Shown here piece by piece: positions 32,891 through 44,520 of a stretch of 64,000 bases of DNA (position 1 is its first letter; each line of letters starts with the position of its first letter). Origin of the DNA: Limonium bicolor (lineage: Eukaryota; Streptophyta; Magnoliopsida; Caryophyllales; Plumbaginaceae). Location: NCBI GenBank assembly GCA_023374045.1, contig CM041776.1:141735296-141799295 (forward strand), written 5' to 3'. The translations under genes were made by a program, and so were the position numbers. Below the pieces are notes generated by a model. The model made no database searches and was not told where the DNA came from. It saw only the letters and a list, made by a program, of their open reading frames with translations.

Positions 32891-35800
32891 ATGTGAGGAA
32901 GAAGAGGCCGAGGCCGTAGCCGAGGTGAAGAGGCCACTGAGATACAGGGCGGGAGGACGATCGCTGAAATCGTGGCTGCCGCTTTAGGGCATATGGGCTA
33001 TCAGCCTGGTGCACAGCCACCACCGTGTTATACCCAAAATTTCAACCCCCCCTAGTAGTCTCAAAGGCATACGTGTTACAAAGGGCAAAATGGTCAAAGT
33101 GCACCAATGCACGATTTTCCAGGGACATTCTCGGGATTTTCTATTTTCATATGACTTGTACATCATCACCAAACAATTCCAAATATCGTAGTCATTATGA
33201 AAGGTATTTCATGATTTTTTGATAATATTTATTCTGGAAATTTAGCTTTTAATTCATATTATAAGCTAATTTCTTTAATTAACACATGAAATAACCTCGA
33301 AATAGAAATAATAAAAGGTTTCCAAAATTAAAATAAAATTGTCACATGGTTAGCATGACTACATACAGTCATAACCCTGAAATTATTTTATTTGGAACCT
33401 TATCCCAAAATTTAAAAGAGAAATTCAATCATTTTTGCAATTTTCTCTCTCCTATGGAAAATACCGAAATCAAAACAAAACGTCATGAAATTTTAACACA
33501 AGATATAGGATGATTATTAAAGACTAATGCCGTTGGAATTTCGTTATTTCAACTTTCCAATAATAAGTTATGAATTATGGGATATTCCAGATTGTGAGAT
33601 TTTTATCTAATCGGTTATTTATCAAAATAACCCGATTCCAACTCTCAAAATTCTTAAACTTCATCCTTTACCTTCAGTTACAATTTCATAATTTTTATCG
33701 GCCTGAAAAATATTTTAAAAAATCAGATTCCCTTAGAGCACAAAATCAGGGTTTTACATAAAAATCTTGTTCTATCAACATGGCCTTGCTCTTTCTATAA
33801 AAGGACCTTCCAAAAATGACCTAGGGCAGGGGAGAACACTTCCAAAGTCAGATAACACAGCCACAAACTTTCTCCCCACGTTTTAACACTTCCAAGCCTC
33901 AAATCAATACCGAAACACTGCAGAAATCACCCCGAAATCACCAAAAACTCATCCTTTCTTCTCCTATTGAACATCCAAGCACCAAAAACACACAAAACCA
34001 CCACAAAGACAGAAGAGAAACGTCCTTAACAGCATAAAGAAGAAGGAGCCAGAAGCATAATTCGAAGTCAATCCAAAACCGGCATCAATGAGGCACCAAA
34101 AGATCCTCGTTGTGAAGAGTCCCATTAAATCCGAAGGTAAAACAGGTTGAAGTCATGTTTTTCTGACTTTTTTCAACTTTAACTACTATGTGTCAAAATT
34201 TGTAATCGAATTGACTTTTTATCGCTTCTGAATTAGCGTTTGTTTTCGCTTCTGCCCAATAACTTGTTTGCTAAGTTTCGTGTTTAATTCGAATTCAAAT
34301 TGTAAACTTTCAATCACTAACGTGTTTAGAATCTTTCAGGCTACCTACCCATAAAATTTGAGCCAGAAACACACCGCTGGGAGCCACCCCAAACGCCGCT
34401 GTCCGAGGGCGGTCCGCACCCACGGACGCTATGTCCGGGGTCCCGGATGCCCTGTCCGAAAGCCGGACGCCCCGGACGGTGGCGGGATATTTTTATTTTC
34501 AAAATTTAGGGTTTTATAAAACATGTCCGGGCCACGGACGTCCTGTCCGTGGCCCCGACTTTTCAAAATCTCGTTTCTGTTTAAATTGACTTTTCTGTGT
34601 AATTAAGTTAACTAGGGTCCGTGGGTTCGGACATTAGGTCCGTAGCCACGGACGAAAACAAAACTTGACCTAATTCTGCCTCCGAAACGCTAGTTTTGGT
34701 ATTTTAATTTCCATTTAATTTTCTGTCAAAAAATGTTAAAAAAATAAAAAAAAAACAGAAGCGCGCACTTAGGTTAAAAACGACTCGTAATAAGCCGTAA
34801 TTAAACTAAGTAGAGGAAAAACGACTTCTAGGGGTAATGAAAGTAATTGAACCCTAATTAAGTCAAATATCAAGCCCCCGAACCCGAACTCTCCTTTCCT
34901 AATTTGATCTAGGTTAAAATTAGGTGGCGACTCTTAATAGGTTCCAGTGAGCTAGCTTAGGTTTTAATAATTTTTGTTATATGACATAGTTATTAATCTT
35001 AGGTTATAAGTGGACCTAAAACCCGGTTAGATCCTAATCAACTTTAATCTACATAGGATAGGGTTTAAAATCGAGGCTCACACACCGCCACAGCCCCGGG
35101 AACCAAACTGGGATAAGAGTCTTACTGATCTTCGACCCGCATCTTTCAAGGGGGGAGACTGATCCCGCTAGGCTCAAAGCATACATCTCCGAGATGGAGA
35201 ATGCATTCGAGACCCTTGACGTACCTGCTGGAGTCAAGATTCGACTTGCCACGTTTTATTTGAAGGGAGCGGCGGGCGATTGGTGGAAGCTGGTAAGGGC
35301 CGAGCATGTGGCTAATCCAGAATTCGGCTTGGAGCAGTACATGGCTCTAATACGATCCAAATACTACCCCGCCCATGTCCAGACGAAGAAGCGCTTGCAG
35401 TTGCATGCGCTGAAGTAGACGGACAAGATGACAGTGGACAAGTACTACTCGGAGTTCACCTCCTTGCTACGTCTTCTACCGGGACTGGGGTATTCGGACC
35501 AGATCTTGGTGGACCACTTCTATGGCGGGCTGAGCCATCAACTCCGCTATGGCATAGGGCCGACGAGCTATACTACCTTGCGGGTAATGAGAAAGGTTGA
35601 GATACTATAAATGATTAAGATTTTTTACCATGAGAATGAGAGAACTAATACGTTGGATGCAGGAGTGCTATCATGCCACTGCAAAGGTTGAGATTACCAT
35701 CCAGCTAAGGCACGAGGACAATGCTGCCAAGAGAAAGACGGCTGGTAAGGGTGCTGAGAACCAAGGGCAAGGCGGGTACATGAAGCAAAAGTACCAGCCT

Positions 35801-36354
35801 CAGTCCAAGAAAGTTCAGAAGGGAAAGGTGGAGAATGAGAAGGCTGCTGAAGAGCCTCTTAAGTTAACATACGCTATTGCTGCTAAGCCCCTATGCTCCA
35901 AAGCACCAAAGGGTAAGGAAATACACTTTAAGTGAATTAACAATCATTTAGCAACCATTGAGACAAAATTTCTTATATCGAGTATAATTAGGTTCTGAGT
36001 CTGGGAAGGGAGCCGGTGGTGGTTACCAACGACGCTATATCTGCCAATGGTGCCACAAGGACCACCCCGGACTCGACTGCAAGGGCAACAAGGTGGAGTG
36101 CAATTTTTGTGGGGTACTCGGACACCAAGCTTACGAGTGTTTCCGAAACCCCGGGAGAAGAGCCTTCGGGCCCGAGATGAAGGGCAAGGGTAAGACCGAT
36201 CAGGGCGCTGGGTCCGATGGTCAGAAGGGGACGCAGTCTGCAGCCAACAAAAACCCCCGGGTAGTCTAGAAGTCCAGGCCTACTCTCCATATGGTGGAGC
36301 GGGAAGATGAGGCTGAACCCTCATCGAGACCAGGTACCGCTATAAACCATTAAG
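32891..36354 (+). pseudogene. gag: gag of the long-LTR element, broken and split by a solo LTR
   Basis: The start codon at 32891 is followed by a Gly/Arg-rich leader like that at 63929, but codon 2 is TGA here and TCA there. A solo LTR interrupts the Pro-rich linker at 33026-35082. The gag domain follows: an ENAFETLDVP segment, then FYLKGAAGDWW (about 35260-35290), then VDHFYGGLSHQLRYG (about 35510-35560). It has a frameshift near 35155 and a stop at about 35416. At about 36040-36140 two zinc knuckles read CQWCHKDHPGLDC and CNFCGVLGHQAYEC. Short AT-rich inserts near 35605-35660 and 35933-35993 break the frame again. No pol follows. It could not make a working protein. Confidence 0.88.
33021..35087 (+). 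mobile_element. Solo LTR of the Tat-like family, TSD CACCG
   Basis: The LTR spans 33026-35082 (2057 bp), starting TGTTATACCC and ending GGCTCACA, with CACCG at 33021-33025 and 35083-35087. It is a diverged relative of the LTRs at 12544 and 19290, with the same TATA position and CCGGAC/CACGGAC cluster. No internal sequence remains, so the two LTRs of a full insertion recombined. Frames inside it are not genes. Confidence 0.95.
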
Positions 36355-38414
36355 TGATAAAATTACCTGCTTACCGCATTTCATGCATGCTTGAGAAAAT
36401 GATTAAGTTAGATAAGATTAAGACATGATTAGAACTTAAGTAAGATATAACATATTACCACCTTAAGAAACTTCAACATTTGCTATCCCATACCTTCAAC
36501 ACTTAACCCGAAAGAGACCGGCATCGAAACCTGAGACTTTCCAAACGAACAATGTCAGGTTATCCGCCCAGGTATGATTTTATTACGGGGATACCTAACA
36601 CCCGAAGCGCAAATAGCCATCATCAGGAGATGCAGTTAGTTAGGGGTGTGACCGGGAGGTTTCAATACATCAGAGTACCCAGGTAGAGAAAGGAAGAACC
36701 TAAGAATGATGAGCCTAGGCAAGGATTGGAATACGTATGCCAAGACATACCAAACCATGAGAGCATAAGATGGAGTCTCACCACCGGAAATACCCGAAGA
36801 GTTCCATCCGGTTGTTAATAAAGCCATGGAGATCGCTCAACAACTTAAAGCTGATCCGATCCCAGACATACCGAATCATACTGTCTTGTGGATTGACGCT
36901 TAGCGTACTTTGTATTTCTAGATCACCCTTCAGACGTGCGCGCTCGAAAGCCTTAGCGGTCTACACTGCGCGATCTTAGACACGGTAAACAGTATGTAAA
37001 GGGTTTGATCTGGGTTGTCCGGAGGAATTCACCGGGCTCGGATTTGTTTGATAACGTGTGTGACTATTTGTGTGATGGATATATGTGTTTACTGCATTAT
37101 TTATTTATGCACGAACGTCCTACGAGACTAATACTACGTCGACTATAGATCAACTTATATAAAACTACGTATACTAGTTGTGTGACTGTGATTACCGTTG
37201 CCTGGCCTAATACACTAAGTATTACAAGTATGTAGTTATAGCCTAAGTAAAACACTTAGGAACGGGACACGACATTGTTAGTCTCTAGAGCTTCGACTCG
37301 AACATAAATACTACCTAGGATCATTCTAGGCATGCGTAAGACCCACAGGGCAGCCAACAAAATAAGTGATGTTCTCCATAATTAAAACTATAACTGAATA
37401 ACTAACTAACGAGGTTAACAGTGGAGTGTGAATGAAAGTGATGTGTACCTTAATCCAGACAGTCACCGGCTGCTGGTCGCGTGTAGAGATCTCTTGGGTT
37501 AACCTGTCCCGGGTCTTCCCTAGTTAATCCTGAACGAACCTAGATAGATCGTCAGGCGTAGTGTGCTACCGTTGGCACCAGGCCCTTGGCCACCTAAATG
37601 GACGCCTTTACAAAGGCAAAGTGAAATAGTCCCGGAGTCTTCGGATGATCAGGGCAGTGAGCACCTTGTGTGTACGTGGGACTACTGTCCAAGTGAGTAT
37701 ATTTCAAGTTGTCCTAACTGACTCCTGATAGTGCTAACCAAATCCAACGATATGTGGGGGCCCGGGGAGCGTTGTAATACGTGATGACGTGAAAACAAAA
37801 ACGGTGTATGATTTATCGATGCTATTGTATTGTGCGATGTACTGCTGTGCAGTGTATATCTGTGATGATTGTTGCATGTTTATTTACGTTTTACAGTTTC
37901 CTTTATACTCTGTAAACCGGTGATGCATGTAACGAATCTAATAATAAGACGGTTAATGCGACTTAATTGACCATTAGGGTCCAAACCCGGCATACTCAGT
38001 GTTTATCGCTGAGCCTTTATGGCTTTATGTAGGTTGTTGATCACGGACGAAGCCGGAGTGCGGGGCCGGGTAGTTAGGATGTTTTGGATTTGGGAATTAC
38101 TGTACGTACCTTGTTATGTATTAAGGTTGTTTATTGATGTCGGGTGTAAGTATTTTGGAGTATAACTAAACGCTCACTGTAGACGTTGCTTTTGGGGCTT
38201 AGATGGATGTGTAGGCGGTATCACGTTGTCACCGCGGGTTGTATTCTTATGTTTTCATTTTGTTACGTTGTTGTATTGCTTCATCACTCGTATGGGCGAG
38301 GGATGGCAGGTAACACCCATGTGAGTTTCATTTCATTCTTTCTTCCACTGTGAGACACATTTATTTCCTGTTCACGTGAGTGATTACTACGTTGTTTTTG
38401 AGAGGGGTGTTACA
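36355..38414 (+). repeat. Orphan LTR-like sequence ending GGGGTGTTACA
   Basis: No gene is seen. The right part (about 36980-38414) follows the motif order of the 3' halves of the long LTRs and ends like them at 38414, but no primer site follows. Instead family-E LTR sequence begins at 38415. No TG start or purine tract was found on the left. It is probably the remnant 3' LTR of another long-LTR element truncated upstream. The stretch 36355-36980 is unclassified. Confidence 0.5.
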
Positions 38415-40006
38415 GAATGGGCATGGTTTTCCTTACCGAAATGGATGAAGATGGAGCTCCTTGTATGGATATGGCTACTGTATGAAGCATGGGTGTTTTC
38501 CCTCTGTTTTTGTACGTGGAGAAGGTAGTGAATAAGCTGGGGAATCACTAGAAGAAGACCGGTAATATAGCATGGATAGAGTAAGGTTTTTCCCTTACCG
38601 AAAAAGGCTAGCAATGGAGCTTCTCGCCTGGATTTTTTTTCCTTCACAATGATGGGTGTTCTCCTCTGTTTTTTTTTTACACGTAAAGAAGCAAGGAAAA
38701 GAGCTTAAAGAGCTGGGAAAGAAAACTGAGAGAAAACCGGTAATGGAGATAGGAAAGAATGAGCTAGTTGCGCATTGTTTTTACCTTAAGAAAATGAGTA
38801 AAGTTGCTTCCCTTTCTTCTCCTTATTATCAGCCGATAACTGCTCTACTTTAGCCCCTAACTCAGTCTTAGTTGTTGGATGAAAATGAGCATGGTTTAGC
38901 TCTTTGAAGAGAGGAGAGTAAGAGGAAGAAAATGGGCATTTTTGAGTCAAAAATACTTACCTATAGCTGGAGCTAGCAGCCATGGAAGATTGAGTGTTAT
39001 TCTCGTTTGGAGCAGAAAAGAAAGCTGGGAACCTTACGTAGAAGAAGATGGTACCGAAAGAAAAAGAGCACAGAATGGAAGAAAAAGAAATCGGTTGATG
39101 ATGTAGTAGGTATAGGCTTGGACAAATAAGTCAAGTGGGATGTTTCCTATGTCTAAATAATTGCTTACACTGTAGGGGTTGTCGGATATATAAGTAGTTG
39201 TAGTACGGTAGAAGAAGCTTGATTGCTTTAGTTTTATATATAATATGTATATATATGTCATTATGCTCATATCTGATGTATGGTGTTCGGTGGTTTGCAG
39301 GTCCTGCAAGTGGTTAAGGTGGGCTAAAGGGATAGGCGGCAATGAGTATACAAGTGGGTGAGATAGGGTTGTTTAACTTTTAAATGGTAAAAATGTACCA
39401 ATGTTACTTTAATAGAGCATATGTGGTGAATCAGATTTAATTGCATATGGGGCGGTAACTAGCTAGGTTATAAGCCTTATATTGGCGGAATAATATAGCT
39501 AAGGTCAAGGGAACATATTGACCCTAGACTTGATAAAGTGATTAAATGTTATTTTTGCACTATTTGGTTATTATTCACAAAACAATGCACATATTTTTGG
39601 TTATTTTGAAAAACTTTATTTATACATTTTAATGTGGTACATTATGTCACATTAGTATTTTTAAGGGTATTCGAGACCATAAAATCAAATAAAACTCATT
39701 TTGGAGACAATCTCACATCAATGTGCTTTAAGGAAGCTTAGTGCACTTTTTGTGTCCGAGTGCGTTCCTGAGCTTCGTTTCCCTTGGAAACGGTTTTAAT
39801 ATGTTCATTTATGAGTTATAAGGCTCCGGTCAAAATTTTAGGTCAAACGGAGTTCGTTTGGATATTTAATCACCCTAAAAGGTCAAAGGGTGCAATTCTT
39901 GCTTCCTGTTTAACATTGTTGTGTTTAATTTATTTTTAAGGGTTGCTTAGGCCTTAATTTAATTGATTATATGTTAAATCAATATTTATTAGTTAGGGGT
40001 ATTTCA
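38415..40006 (-). repeat. Family-E 3' LTR, incomplete at its far end
   Basis: The right end GGGGTATTTCA meets the purine tract at 40007, so on the minus strand this is a 3' LTR starting TGAAATACCCC. The left end is cut by the orphan LTR. Splice-donor-like GGTAA words on the minus strand lie at 38956-38962, 38781-38787, 38594-38600 and 38432-38438, spaced 175, 187 and 162 bp. A TATA-like stretch (TTATATATAAAAC) lies near 39230-39243. Confidence 0.8.
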
Positions 40007-40020
40007 ATCTTCCCCCCTTA
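40007..40020 (-). other. Polypurine tract of element E
   Basis: On the minus strand TAAGGGGGGAAGAT precedes the LTR. A hairpin with arms GACTTC (40025-40030) and GAAGTC (40214-40219) originally lay next to it and is now split by a MITE. Confidence 0.85.
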
Positions 40021-40035
40021 AAAAGACTTCATCCC

Positions 40036-40205
40036 AGGGGCGGAGACAGTGGGGGGATGGAGGGAGCAAAACACCCCCCAACATTACTAAATTACATAAA
40101 AATATAGTGTAAAAAAAATTTTTAAGCAAATTTTTACAAAACCCCCGTAATTATTTGTAATTTTACATATGCCCCCCTCAACTTTTATTTCTGGCTCAGC
40201 CCCTG
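40036..40205. mobile_element. hAT-like MITE (about 170 bp)
   Basis: The ends (C)AGGGGCGGAGACAG and, inverted, CAGGGGCTGAGCCAG are terminal inverted repeats. TTCATCCC at 40028-40035 and 40206-40213 is an 8-bp target duplication; the first C of the element may be shared with it. Eight-base targets and CAGGGGCGGA-type ends fit non-autonomous hAT elements. It has no coding capacity. Confidence 0.85.
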
Positions 40206-40213
40206 TTCATCCC

Positions 40214-40567
40214 GAAGTCGCTTTACTTAAATAGGTGTATTAATAACTACCCATATAACCCATAATGTATATTTGTGTGATATATCATTTACACATAACA
40301 TATTGTGCTTATATAGCATGTAGCCATCATTGTGGCGTTAGTTCAATCATATATGAAAATAGGCGATCCATCAGCGCCATAATTCCTATCAGTTCTACTA
40401 ATCCTGACAACCTCCCCGAGGTGTCCACACCATACCATCATTCCATGTTCCATATCTAATGATTTATTTTCGTATCTAGGCGATACCATATGTAATTAAT
40501 ATACAAGGTAATATATATATATATATATATATATCGCAAGTGTCATAAAAGGTACTACACACATGTG
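40214..40567 (-). other. Element E internal sequence, left part, with (AT)n
   Basis: AT-rich non-coding sequence between the MITE and the Athila insertion. A TA microsatellite lies at about 40509-40533. No gene motif was seen. Confidence 0.6.
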
Positions 40568-41560
40568 TGTTGGAGAAATATGTGACTACTTCTACCACTT
40601 AGGCAGTGTACCTAATCGTTTTGCGGAATAGTGGAATTGTGGGGTGTCGAACTCTTGGGGACCTTGCTGTGGTTTAACTGATAGTGTAAATTAACTAAGA
40701 ATTCTAATTAGACTGTTGAATAGAAACTCATCATTTTTTAGGAAGGTTGTGGTTTAACACTTAATGTAAATAAAAACAGTAAAAGAACAATTAATTAGAA
40801 CAGAATAATAATAGCGGTTTATAAAACTCTTTTGTTTTTAAGAAGCACCCTGGGTTGTTCTGCTCACCTATTTTATCCAATTATATTACTATAAACTTCT
40901 ACCATTTTAACAATAAACTCAGGAATTTTAATTAGTTCGTTGACCGGTCCTTGTACAATAAACCCTGATTAATTTAAATAACAAGCTGCAATCCTTGCCC
41001 AAGTTATTATAAATTAATCGCTTTATTAACAATTCCTGTTAGAGACAGATTAACCTATAGGCGAACCTCGCTTCTAGTCATTAACCCGTTTTGACTTCTT
41101 CTGTCTAGAACCTTGTCTCAGCACCGCATTTTAACAAGAGAACTACAAATATCACTTTAATAATCGGCCTAAATATTAAAGCGCATTAAGAACGAGAATC
41201 AAAATATTGCTTGAACAGATTATAGTAGAAAATATACGTAACACGATTTTATAAAATAAGCTTGCTTTCCAACCCGGGAGGCTAAAGTTATTACTCACAC
41301 ATAATTATAAAAACAAACAGTGTAAGTGCGACATACATTAAAACTGAATAGATTTAACTGATGATATTTGGACGGAGGTTGGACAGAACAACGGTATGGA
41401 AAATGGAATGTTTTTATGGGATGAGATGAAGTGAGGATTTATGTGGAGATTATGTAGATGAGATGTATGATTTTTGGAGAGAAAATGGAGATTTTATGGA
41501 GGAAAAATGGCATAAGTTTGGAGGTGGAATGAGATATGGATTAATGGAGGGTTGTAGGTG

Positions 41561-41570
41561 TATTTATAGA
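41561..41570 (-). promoter_or_regulatory. Athila LTR TATA box
   Basis: TCTATAAATA on the minus strand, about 470 bp from the LTR start, is a close match to the plant TATA consensus. It is kept at 50300-50309 in the other LTR. Confidence 0.75.
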
Positions 41571-41672
41571 GAAATATAGGTAAAAGGGGGAGGTAAGGCG
41601 GTGGTGTTAACGTGTGAAGAGATAATGATTTTATCTCTTCACACTGCTGGTTGCGCCCTGTACGCTGGCAAG

Positions 41673-41723
41673 ATCGACATGTCCGGACCACCGTCCGGAC
41701 CAGACTGGTCCGGACATGTCGAT
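41673..41723 (-). repeat. 18-bp perfect inverted repeat in the CCGGAC array
   Basis: Arms 41673-41690 and 41706-41723 are perfect reverse complements (outer ends ATCGACATGTCC / GGACATGTCGAT) around a 15-nt loop that itself holds another CCGGAC word. In the right LTR (about 50413-50461) the second arm has lost bases and no longer pairs fully. Confidence 0.9.
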
Positions 41724-42034
41724 TTTCTTCTCGGGTGTGCTGGCGTGTCTTCGTCCGGACCAGGTGATCCGGACACTGGTCCGGACCAAGGGTCTTTTGC
41801 CTCTAAAATGTTCGTTTTAGCTCCGATTTGATCCCCGTTTTCGCCTACGCGTTCGTCTCTTCGTGTACTTTGCTCCTAGCTTGGTTTTCCTCATGTTTAA
41901 CCAATAAATTTGTGAGATAATCAATAAAACATAACTAGAGGAAAAACATACGATAAGTGAGTAATATTATCCTGAAAGTAAGTAAGTACAAGGTAAATTA
42001 AACCCTTAAATGTCTATGTATTTCTCACTTATCA

Positions 42035-43301
42035 AACTCCCCCACACTTATCTTTTGCTTGTCCTCAAGCAAATCTTTCTGACATAATGTTTAAACAAGT
42101 TAAACAGACAATAATCAAGTAAGGAGAGCACAGAAGAGGTAATTGCCAATCTTTTCAGATTTTAAAAGGGTACTAATAACATTAAATTTATTTAGATATA
42201 TTTCTCTATTTCTGAGAATAACTCTGAAATCCTACAAAAGAAAGAGAAGCAGTACCATGAGAATTCTGCTTTTAACCCTGAGCCAATCCACCATTTTCTT
42301 TCACATTTCCTTTGAACGACAAGGGGCATGAAGTAAAATCCTATTCCATTATACCTTTCAATGCCACATACTCATGATCCATGAAGAAGTTTCTATCATT
42401 TTGGTACAGAATGCACATATACTTCAATTTTGAAGTTCATTTTTCTTTTACCTCAGACTTTTCTCTCCACCCTTGTAGCGGTTTTGGGTCTACTATCCCA
42501 GATACCGAGTACCTTAGGTAGCCGGGTGATGAAGCACCCCTAAGAACTTAATAACCGAGTGGACGAGGCCTGTTTAGGATCAGAATATGCCTGTTTGGAT
42601 CAGAGGAGTACCTTGCCTTGTTCTTTTTCCACCATTTCTTTCCAAATCAAATCCAGGCTCAAAGTCAAAACAAAATTCAAATGATAATTTCCTCAGAATT
42701 TTTTAGCATTGAGTAAGGAGCAGAGTGTTTTTTTTTTGTACGTACCCTTTAAACCTGTTAACACCGGCATTACTCCCTATATGGCTCCTTCTTTGATTAT
42801 TAATCACTTAACAAATTTAAACACAGTGTCGAAAAAGAGACCAACTTAAGAGCAAGCTTTTGATTATTATATCTCCCCCACACTTGAACCAAAGCAATGC
42901 CCTCATTGCAGAGAAAGAATTAAAATAACAGGGCATGCAAACTACCTGGGTAATGATCAAAAAGCATGGCAATAGGAGATATTGAAAATTTAAAGAGCAA
43001 GGTAAAGATAGTGTACTCCCCAGATTTATGCAGAATATGTAGTGTAGCTCCCCCACACTTGAGTTCAGCTGTCGAAATGTGCAAGATGTTCCTGGAATAA
43101 ATATTCTAAACAGCCAGAACAACTCAAGTTAATTCTCCTCGTTCTCTCTCCTTTCTTTTTTATTTCACTCTTTTTTTTCTTTTTTTTCATAAAATAAGAT
43201 ACAGAATATAAGCACAATATAGATTAAAAAGATAGATAGTAGGGTGCCTCCTACCAAGCTGCCCATCTTTATGATCTTTGGCTAGACCGTACCTGAGTAC
43301 T
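42035..43301 (-). other. Athila 3' non-coding region with hairpin-GTGTGGGGG cassettes
   Basis: No gene is seen. Next to the LTR the minus strand reads AAGTGTGGGGGAG preceded by a hairpin (42054-42073, arms TTTGCTTG / CAAGCAAA, loop AGGA). A second cassette lies at 42872-42909 with arms GCAATG / CATTGC and loop AGGG. A third GTGTGGGGGAG run near 43050 has no clear hairpin left. Confidence 0.8.
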
Positions 43302-44520
43302 TTAAGTTGTGACTGGATCTTTGAGAAGAAGCGCAGAAGCCTCTTCGTTGTCTAATGTGGTTCCCAGAAATAGTTTTATTCGAGCTCCATTTACTTTAAA
43401 CGATCCTCCTTTCTTATTGTCCAATTCCACAGCTCCATAAGGAGAGGTGGATATGATTGTAAATGGTCCAGACCAGAAGGATTTTAACTTACCTGGGAAG
43501 AACTTAAGTCTGGAGTTATAAAGAAGGACCTGATCTCCTGTTTGAATTCTCGCTTGGCAATCATCTTATCGTGCCAACGCTTGGTCTTCTCCTTATAAAT
43601 CACTGCATTCTCATATGAGTCATTCCGAAGTTCCTCTAGCTCAGTCAACTGGAACTTCCTCTTTTCACCGGCTTGTTGTAGATCAAAGTTTAACACCTTC
43701 AGAGCCCAATAAGATTTGTGCTCTAATTCCACAGGTAAGTGGCATGCCTTCCCAAAAACTAGTTTGTAGGGAGACACGCCAATAGGTGTTTTGAAGGCGG
43801 TGCGGTATGCCCATAGTGCATCGTCCAATTTCAGAGACCAATCCTTTCGAGAAGAGCTCACCATCTTCTGCAGAATCCATTTTAGCTCTCTATTTGTTAT
43901 CTCTGCTGACCATTCGTTTGAGGATGGTATGGTAGAGCAACCTTATGTCGGACTCCATATTTCTTCAGGAGAGCATCAAACTGGCGATTGCAGAAGTGAG
44001 ATCCACCATCGCTGATTATTGCTCTAGGAACGCCGAATCGAGTGAATATATTCTTCTTTATAAACTTCATCACAACTTTACCATCATTAGTAGAGCAAGC
44101 AAGGGCTTCCGCCCATTTAGAGACATAATCAACTGCTACTAAGATGTATAAATTTCCACAAGAATTTGGGAAGGGTCCCATAAAATCAATCCCCCAAACA
44201 TCAAATAATTCAACCTCCAGCATATTGTTCAAGGGTAGTTCATTACGGCGAGAAATGTTACCTTGCCTTTGACACCGATCACAAGTAGACACAAAAGCAT
44301 GACAATCTTTGTGAAGGGTGTTCCAATAGAAACCGGATTCAAGTACCTTAGCAGCTGTACGGGTTGCACCGTGATGTCCGCCGGTTTCTCTAGAATGGCA
44401 GTGGAGAAGGATATTTTGATTTCCGTCTGTGGCACACATCTCCTTATAATACCATCTGCACAGATTTTGAAAAGAAATGGATCATCCCATAAATAATGTT
44501 TGACAATCGAAAGAACCTTT
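43302..44520 (-). pseudogene. Athila integrase, frameshifted
   Basis: This is the enzyme that inserts the element's cDNA into the genome. Reading leftwards, the HHCC zinc-binding part is at about 44410-44260 (a histidine pair, then CDRCQRQG). The catalytic core follows with GIDFMGPF (first Asp), then IISDGGSHF (second Asp). The reading frame fails at about 43897, right where the catalytic Glu after TNGQ is expected. It resumes in another frame (43864-43484) with [12 protein letters not shown] and the chromatin-proximal tail. It shifts again near 43490 and ends at a stop at 43302. At least two frameshifts make it non-functional. There is no chromodomain, as expected for Athila. Confidence 0.9.

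Larger units (their letters stand above)
40568..42034 (-). repeat. Athila 3' LTR
   Basis: 1467 bp from TGTTGG to TTATCA, similar to 49318-50773. It contains a TATA box (41561-41570) and an array of CCGGAC words (41679-41790) upstream of it in the direction of transcription. The purine tract follows at 42035. Confidence 0.93.

Noticed and set aside
36355..36980. Possible pol remnant after the broken gag
   Set aside because: No RT, protease or integrase motif in any frame; left unclassified.
42035..43301. Envelope-like gene after integrase
   Set aside because: Some Athila elements have one, but only short broken frames and non-coding cassettes are present here.
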